Shown here: piece by piece, positions 8,258-10,644 of the stretch
How positions within the stretch are numbered: position 1 is the stretch's first letter
How the letters are laid out: every line of letters begins with the position of its first letter
From: Candidatus Rokubacteria bacterium RIFCSPLOWO2_02_FULL_72_37
GTDB taxonomy: Bacteria; Methylomirabilota; Methylomirabilia; Rokubacteriales; CSP1-6
Direction of reading: 5' to 3'
Assembly: GCA_001790315.1 (NCBI GenBank)
Contig: MGCE01000003.1
Location: forward strand, 1-10,644
DNA length: 10,644 nt
Notes under the pieces: generated by a model
Told to the model about the DNA's origin: nothing
What the model saw: only the letters and a program-made list of their open reading frames with translations
The model's database searches: none
Program-made: the position numbers and the translations under genes

Positions 8258-9468
8258 CGCACCTTCGCGACAAGTACTGCATCGTCGGCATCGGAGAGAC
8301 GGAGTACTCGCGCGGCTCGGGTCGCACCACGCGCGCGATGGCCGTGGAGGCCGTGCGCACGGCCATGCGCGACGCCGGGCTCGGCCCGGCCGACGTCGAC
8401 GGGATGATGAGCTACCAGAACGGCGACTCGACGCCCGCCAACTGGGTGGCGCCCGATCTCGGCATCCGGCTCGACTTCTACATGGACGTGCTCGGCGGCG
8501 GCTCCTCGACCGAGGCGCTGATCGGGCTCGCGATGGGGGCGATCGAGGCGGGGATGTGCCGGACGGTCGCCATCTTCCGCTCGATGAACGGCTACTCGGA
8601 GGTCCGCATCGGCGGCACCGGCGCCCGCGCCGCCCAGCCCGTACGCGGCCTCGACCTCGCCCAGGTCCCCTTCGGGATGCGCAGCGCCGGACAGAACTTC
8701 GCGCCGACGTTCATGCGGCACATGTACGAGTACGGCACGACCTCCGCGCAGGTCGCCCGCGTGCGCGTCGCCCACAGCCGGCACGCCTCGCAGAACCCGA
8801 AGGCCCTGCTCAAGGAACGCGTGACGGTCACGGACGTCGTCGGCTCCCGCTGGATCGTCAAGCCTCTGCACCTGCTCGACTGCTGCCTCGAGACCGACAA
8901 CGCCACATGCCTCATCGTGACCTCGGCCGAGCGCGCCCGCGACCTCCGCCACCGGCCGGTGTACGTCATGGGCGTCGCCGGGCGCGTGTCCAAACCGCGG
9001 ACCGACTTCCACTGGGCTCACGGCCCGATCACGCGCGTGGCGGGGTGGCATGCCCGGGACATCGTCTTCGGGCAGGCCGGGATCACGCCGGCGGACGTGG
9101 ACGCCACCGGCTCCTACGACGCGTTCACCTTCACGACGATGCTCCAGCTCGAAGAGTACGGCTTCTGCGAGAAAGGCGAGGGGGGCGCGTACGTCTCGAG
9201 CGGCGCCATCGACCTCGGCGGCGCGCGCCCGAACAACACCTCCGGCGGCCACCTCTGCGAGGGGTACACCCACGGCATGTCGATGGTCATCGAGAACGTG
9301 CGCCAGCTCCGCGGAACGGTCGACGACTACTGCCCGGGCTGGGCCGAGGGCGCGCACACCTACGACTACGCCCCGGGCCGCTGTCGACAGGTCGAGGACG
9401 TCGAGATCACCATGAACCTCGGCTGGGCGGTGCCATCGACCGGCAGCGCCCTCATCCTCCGACGATAG
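8254..9468 (+). CDS. Thiolase-fold lipid-transfer (SCP-x/Ltp2-like) protein, probable CoA-dependent aldolase
   Basis: This 404-residue member of the SCP-x/lipid-transfer branch of the thiolase superfamily starts with the typical YCIVGIGETEYSR and has DAGLGPADVDGM in the N-terminal half. The thiolase nucleophile Cys is missing: residues 80-86 read LGGGSST. The C-terminal catalytic Cys region reads GWAVPSTGSAL, also without Cys. The NEAF-like motif is SYDAF with Tyr288, and the GHP motif is replaced by GYTHG with Tyr338. Tyrosines replacing the oxyanion-hole histidines are described for the steroid side-chain aldolase Ltp2, which works with a DUF35 partner; a DUF35 gene follows here after 11 bp. 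The substrate is unknown and no steroid genes are in view. ATG start with AAGGAGG 4 nt upstream. Databases would probably name it acetyl-CoA acetyltransferase or thiolase. Confidence 0.85.
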   Translation: MTHLRDKYCIVGIGETEYSRGSGRTTRAMAVEAVRTAMRDAGLGPADVDGMMSYQNGDSTPANWVAPDLGIRLDFYMDVLGGGSSTEALIGLAMGAIEAGMCRTVAIFRSMNGYSEVRIGGTGARAAQPVRGLDLAQVPFGMRSAGQNFAPTFMRHMYEYGTTSAQVARVRVAHSRHASQNPKALLKERVTVTDVVGSRWIVKPLHLLDCCLETDNATCLIVTSAERARDLRHRPVYVMGVAGRVSKPRTDFHWAHGPITRVAGWHARDIVFGQAGITPADVDATGSYDAFTFTTMLQLEEYGFCEKGEGGAYVSSGAIDLGGARPNNTSGGHLCEGYTHGMSMVIENVRQLRGTVDDYCPGWAEGAHTYDYAPGRCRQVEDVEITMNLGWAVPSTGSALILRR

Positions 9469-9479
9469 GAGAACGTGCC

Positions 9480-9986
9480 GTGCCCGAACCCGTCCAGTAC
9501 CGCGGCATGACGCTGCTCGTCCCGGACAACGAGAGCGAATGGCGGGAGTTCTACGCCCACGCGCGCGCCCACCGCCTCGTCGTGCGCAAGTGCGCCGCCT
9601 GCGGGCTCCTGCGGTACCCCCCCTCCCACGCCTGCCCCTGGTGCGTGGACCTCGGGTGGACGTGGCAGGAGGTGAGCGGGCGCGGGACGATCTACTCGTA
9701 CGAGATCGTCGTCCACGCGATCCAGCCCGGCTTCAAGGAGCTCGCGCCCTATCCGGTGGTGCTCGTCGAGCTCGACGAGCAGCGCGGCCGGCCGACTCCC
9801 GACGAGGCGCTCCGGGTCATCGGCGATCTCGTGACGCCGGACCTCCGGCCCGCGGCGGAGGCCGACGTCGCGATCGGCCGACGCGTGCGCGTGATCTTCC
9901 AGGACCTCGCCGAGCACCTGGCGCTGCCGCAGTTCACGCTCACCGACGAGCCGCCCGCCGGGCGCGTGTGGAGGCTGCCCGAATGA
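9480..9986 (+). CDS. DUF35 Zn-ribbon/OB-fold protein, partner of the thiolase-fold enzyme
   Basis: This 168-residue protein of the DUF35 type has an N-terminal helix (about 17-33), a rubredoxin-like zinc ribbon with C38xxC41 and C52xxC55, and an OB-fold (about 64-160) containing the family motif GRGTIYSYEIV and the ending RVWRLPE. Such proteins bind thiolase-superfamily enzymes and help bind CoA or acyl substrates. In Ltp2-ChsH2 the DUF35 domain is needed for aldolase activity. The GTG start is chosen because AGGAGA lies 6 nt upstream and residues upstream of it do not fit the family. The gene follows the thiolase-fold gene by 11 bp, and its stop overlaps the next start as ATGA, so the three genes look like one translationally linked operon. 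Confidence 0.9.
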   Translation: MPEPVQYRGMTLLVPDNESEWREFYAHARAHRLVVRKCAACGLLRYPPSHACPWCVDLGWTWQEVSGRGTIYSYEIVVHAIQPGFKELAPYPVVLVELDEQRGRPTPDEALRVIGDLVTPDLRPAAEADVAIGRRVRVIFQDLAEHLALPQFTLTDEPPAGRVWRLPE

Positions 9987-10486
9987 ACTGGCTGGCGGCC
10001 AACAGCGACGGCGGTGTCCGGCGGGCGGCCCGGCTCGGCGACGCATGGATCATGAACCCGCACACCACGCTCGCGACGCTCGAGCGTCAGCTCGCGCTGT
10101 TCCACGCGACGCGCCGCGAGCTCGGCCGCCCGCCCGCGACCGAGGTGCCGCTGATCAAGGAGTGCTACGTCGCGCCCGACGCCAGGACGGCGCTCGCCGA
10201 GGCGGCCGCTGTCCTCGACGCGAAGTACCGCGCCTACAGGAGCTGGGAGCAGGATCGCGCGCTCCCTGCCGGCGAGAGCTGGAGCGCGAGCTTCGAGGAT
10301 CTGGCGCGCGACCGCTTCCTCATCGGCGACCCGGCGCGCGTGCGCGAAGAGATCGGGCGCTACCGGGAGCGCCTGGGCGTGACGACCCTGATCGTCAGGC
10401 TCCAGTGGCCGGGCATGGCGCAGGAACAGGTGCTGCGCTCCGTCCGCCTGCTGGGGGGCGAGCAGGTGTTGCCTCACCTGGTCTGA
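9983..10486 (+). CDS. C-terminal half of an LLM-class (luciferase-like) flavin-dependent oxidoreductase, N-terminally truncated
   Basis: This 167-residue protein matches the second half of luciferase-like F420/FMN-dependent oxidoreductases. It begins with WLAANSDGGVRRAARLGDAW, the strand-helix normally found near the middle of the family, followed by LATLERQL, EVPLIKECYVA and YRSWEQD. It ends with FEDLARDRFLIGDPARVREEI and LIVRLQWPGM, the usual C-terminal segment. Complete members have about 320-350 residues, so the N-terminal half of the TIM barrel and its flavin-site residues are absent. The ATG overlaps the DUF35 stop as ATGA; upstream in the same frame there is only a shadow of the DUF35 gene. 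No internal stop is present. It may be a remnant of a deletion, an assembly artefact or a repurposed domain. Activity alone is unlikely. Confidence 0.75.
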   Translation: MNWLAANSDGGVRRAARLGDAWIMNPHTTLATLERQLALFHATRRELGRPPATEVPLIKECYVAPDARTALAEAAAVLDAKYRAYRSWEQDRALPAGESWSASFEDLARDRFLIGDPARVREEIGRYRERLGVTTLIVRLQWPGMAQEQVLRSVRLLGGEQVLPHLV

Positions 10487-10494
10487 CGGGCGCC

Positions 10495-10644
10495 GTGAGC
10501 CTCAGGGAGGTCCTGCCCCGCGAGCACGGCACCTGGGCGATGCTGCTGGTCCCCTGGGCCGTCGGTTGCGGCGTCGCGCATCGGCTCGGCGCTCCGGAGC
10601 TCCTGCTCCTGGTCGCGATCGTCCTGCTGTTCCTCGCCCACAAC
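10495..10644 (+). CDS. YwiC-like membrane protein, 3' end cut by window
   Basis: Only the first 50 codons are present. The motif PREHGTWAMLLVPW at residues 8-21 is characteristic of YwiC-like proteins, and it is followed by hydrophobic stretches at about 15-28 and 34-47 consistent with membrane helices. The GTG start lies 8 bp after the preceding stop and has only a weak upstream purine run. The function of the family is unknown to me; B. subtilis ywiC lies in a nitrate/anaerobic respiration region, which says little here. Confidence 0.8.
   Translation, partial: MSLREVLPREHGTWAMLLVPWAVGCGVAHRLGAPELLLLVAIVLLFLAHN

Noticed and set aside
8254..9468. Ordinary acetyl-CoA acetyltransferase (degradative thiolase)
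   Set aside because: Both catalytic cysteines and the GHP histidine are missing, so thiolase chemistry is not supported.

Overview
The window is about 70% GC by eye, with dense coding, frequent GTG starts, 4-bp start/stop overlaps and AGGAGG-type ribosome binding sites. The gene content (DUF3501 with an HdrB/GlpC-like Fe-S protein and rubrerythrin, a divergent UvrA, an MCT-type MFS transporter, a thiolase/DUF35/LLM cluster and a YwiC-like protein) resembles GC-rich soil or subsurface bacteria such as Candidatus Rokubacteria/Methylomirabilota or related deltaproteobacterial lineages. That placement is inferred from gene content only.

Layout. (1) 1-696, plus strand: the membrane domain of a PuuD-like (urate hydroxylase family) protein, entering from the left edge and lacking the C-terminal cytochrome domain of classical PuuD. 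(2) 700-4062, minus strand, a redox/peroxide-defence operon read right to left: a PerR-type Fur regulator, a short rubrerythrin, a two-cluster Fe-S protein with CCG domains, a DUF3501 protein and a lipoprotein cytochrome c. The regulator has a good sigma70-type promoter (TTGACA-17-TACACT) and a Fur/PerR-box-like operator on its start codon. A perfect 38-bp inverted repeat sits between the rubrerythrin and Fe-S genes. (3) 4156-8138, plus strand, divergent from the regulator: uvrA, then an MFS transporter that appears to start at a CTG overlapping the uvrA stop. (4) 8205-10486, plus strand: a catabolic-looking operon with a possible leaderless 12-codon leader ORF, a thiolase-fold protein, a DUF35 Zn-ribbon/OB-fold partner and only the C-terminal half of an LLM flavin-dependent oxidoreductase. 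(5) 10495-end: the start of a YwiC-like membrane protein.

How the genes may work together. The minus-strand operon looks like a peroxide-responsive electron-transfer module: PerR-like sensor, di-iron peroxidase, Fe-S oxidoreductase and cytochrome c. The thiolase-fold protein lacks both thiolase cysteines and has two tyrosines 50 residues apart where thiolases carry conserved motifs. With its DUF35 neighbour it fits an Ltp2-ChsH2(DUF35)-like CoA-dependent aldolase better than a thiolase. No gene-free stretch exceeds 300 bases. No tRNA, rRNA, CRISPR array or insertion sequence was seen.
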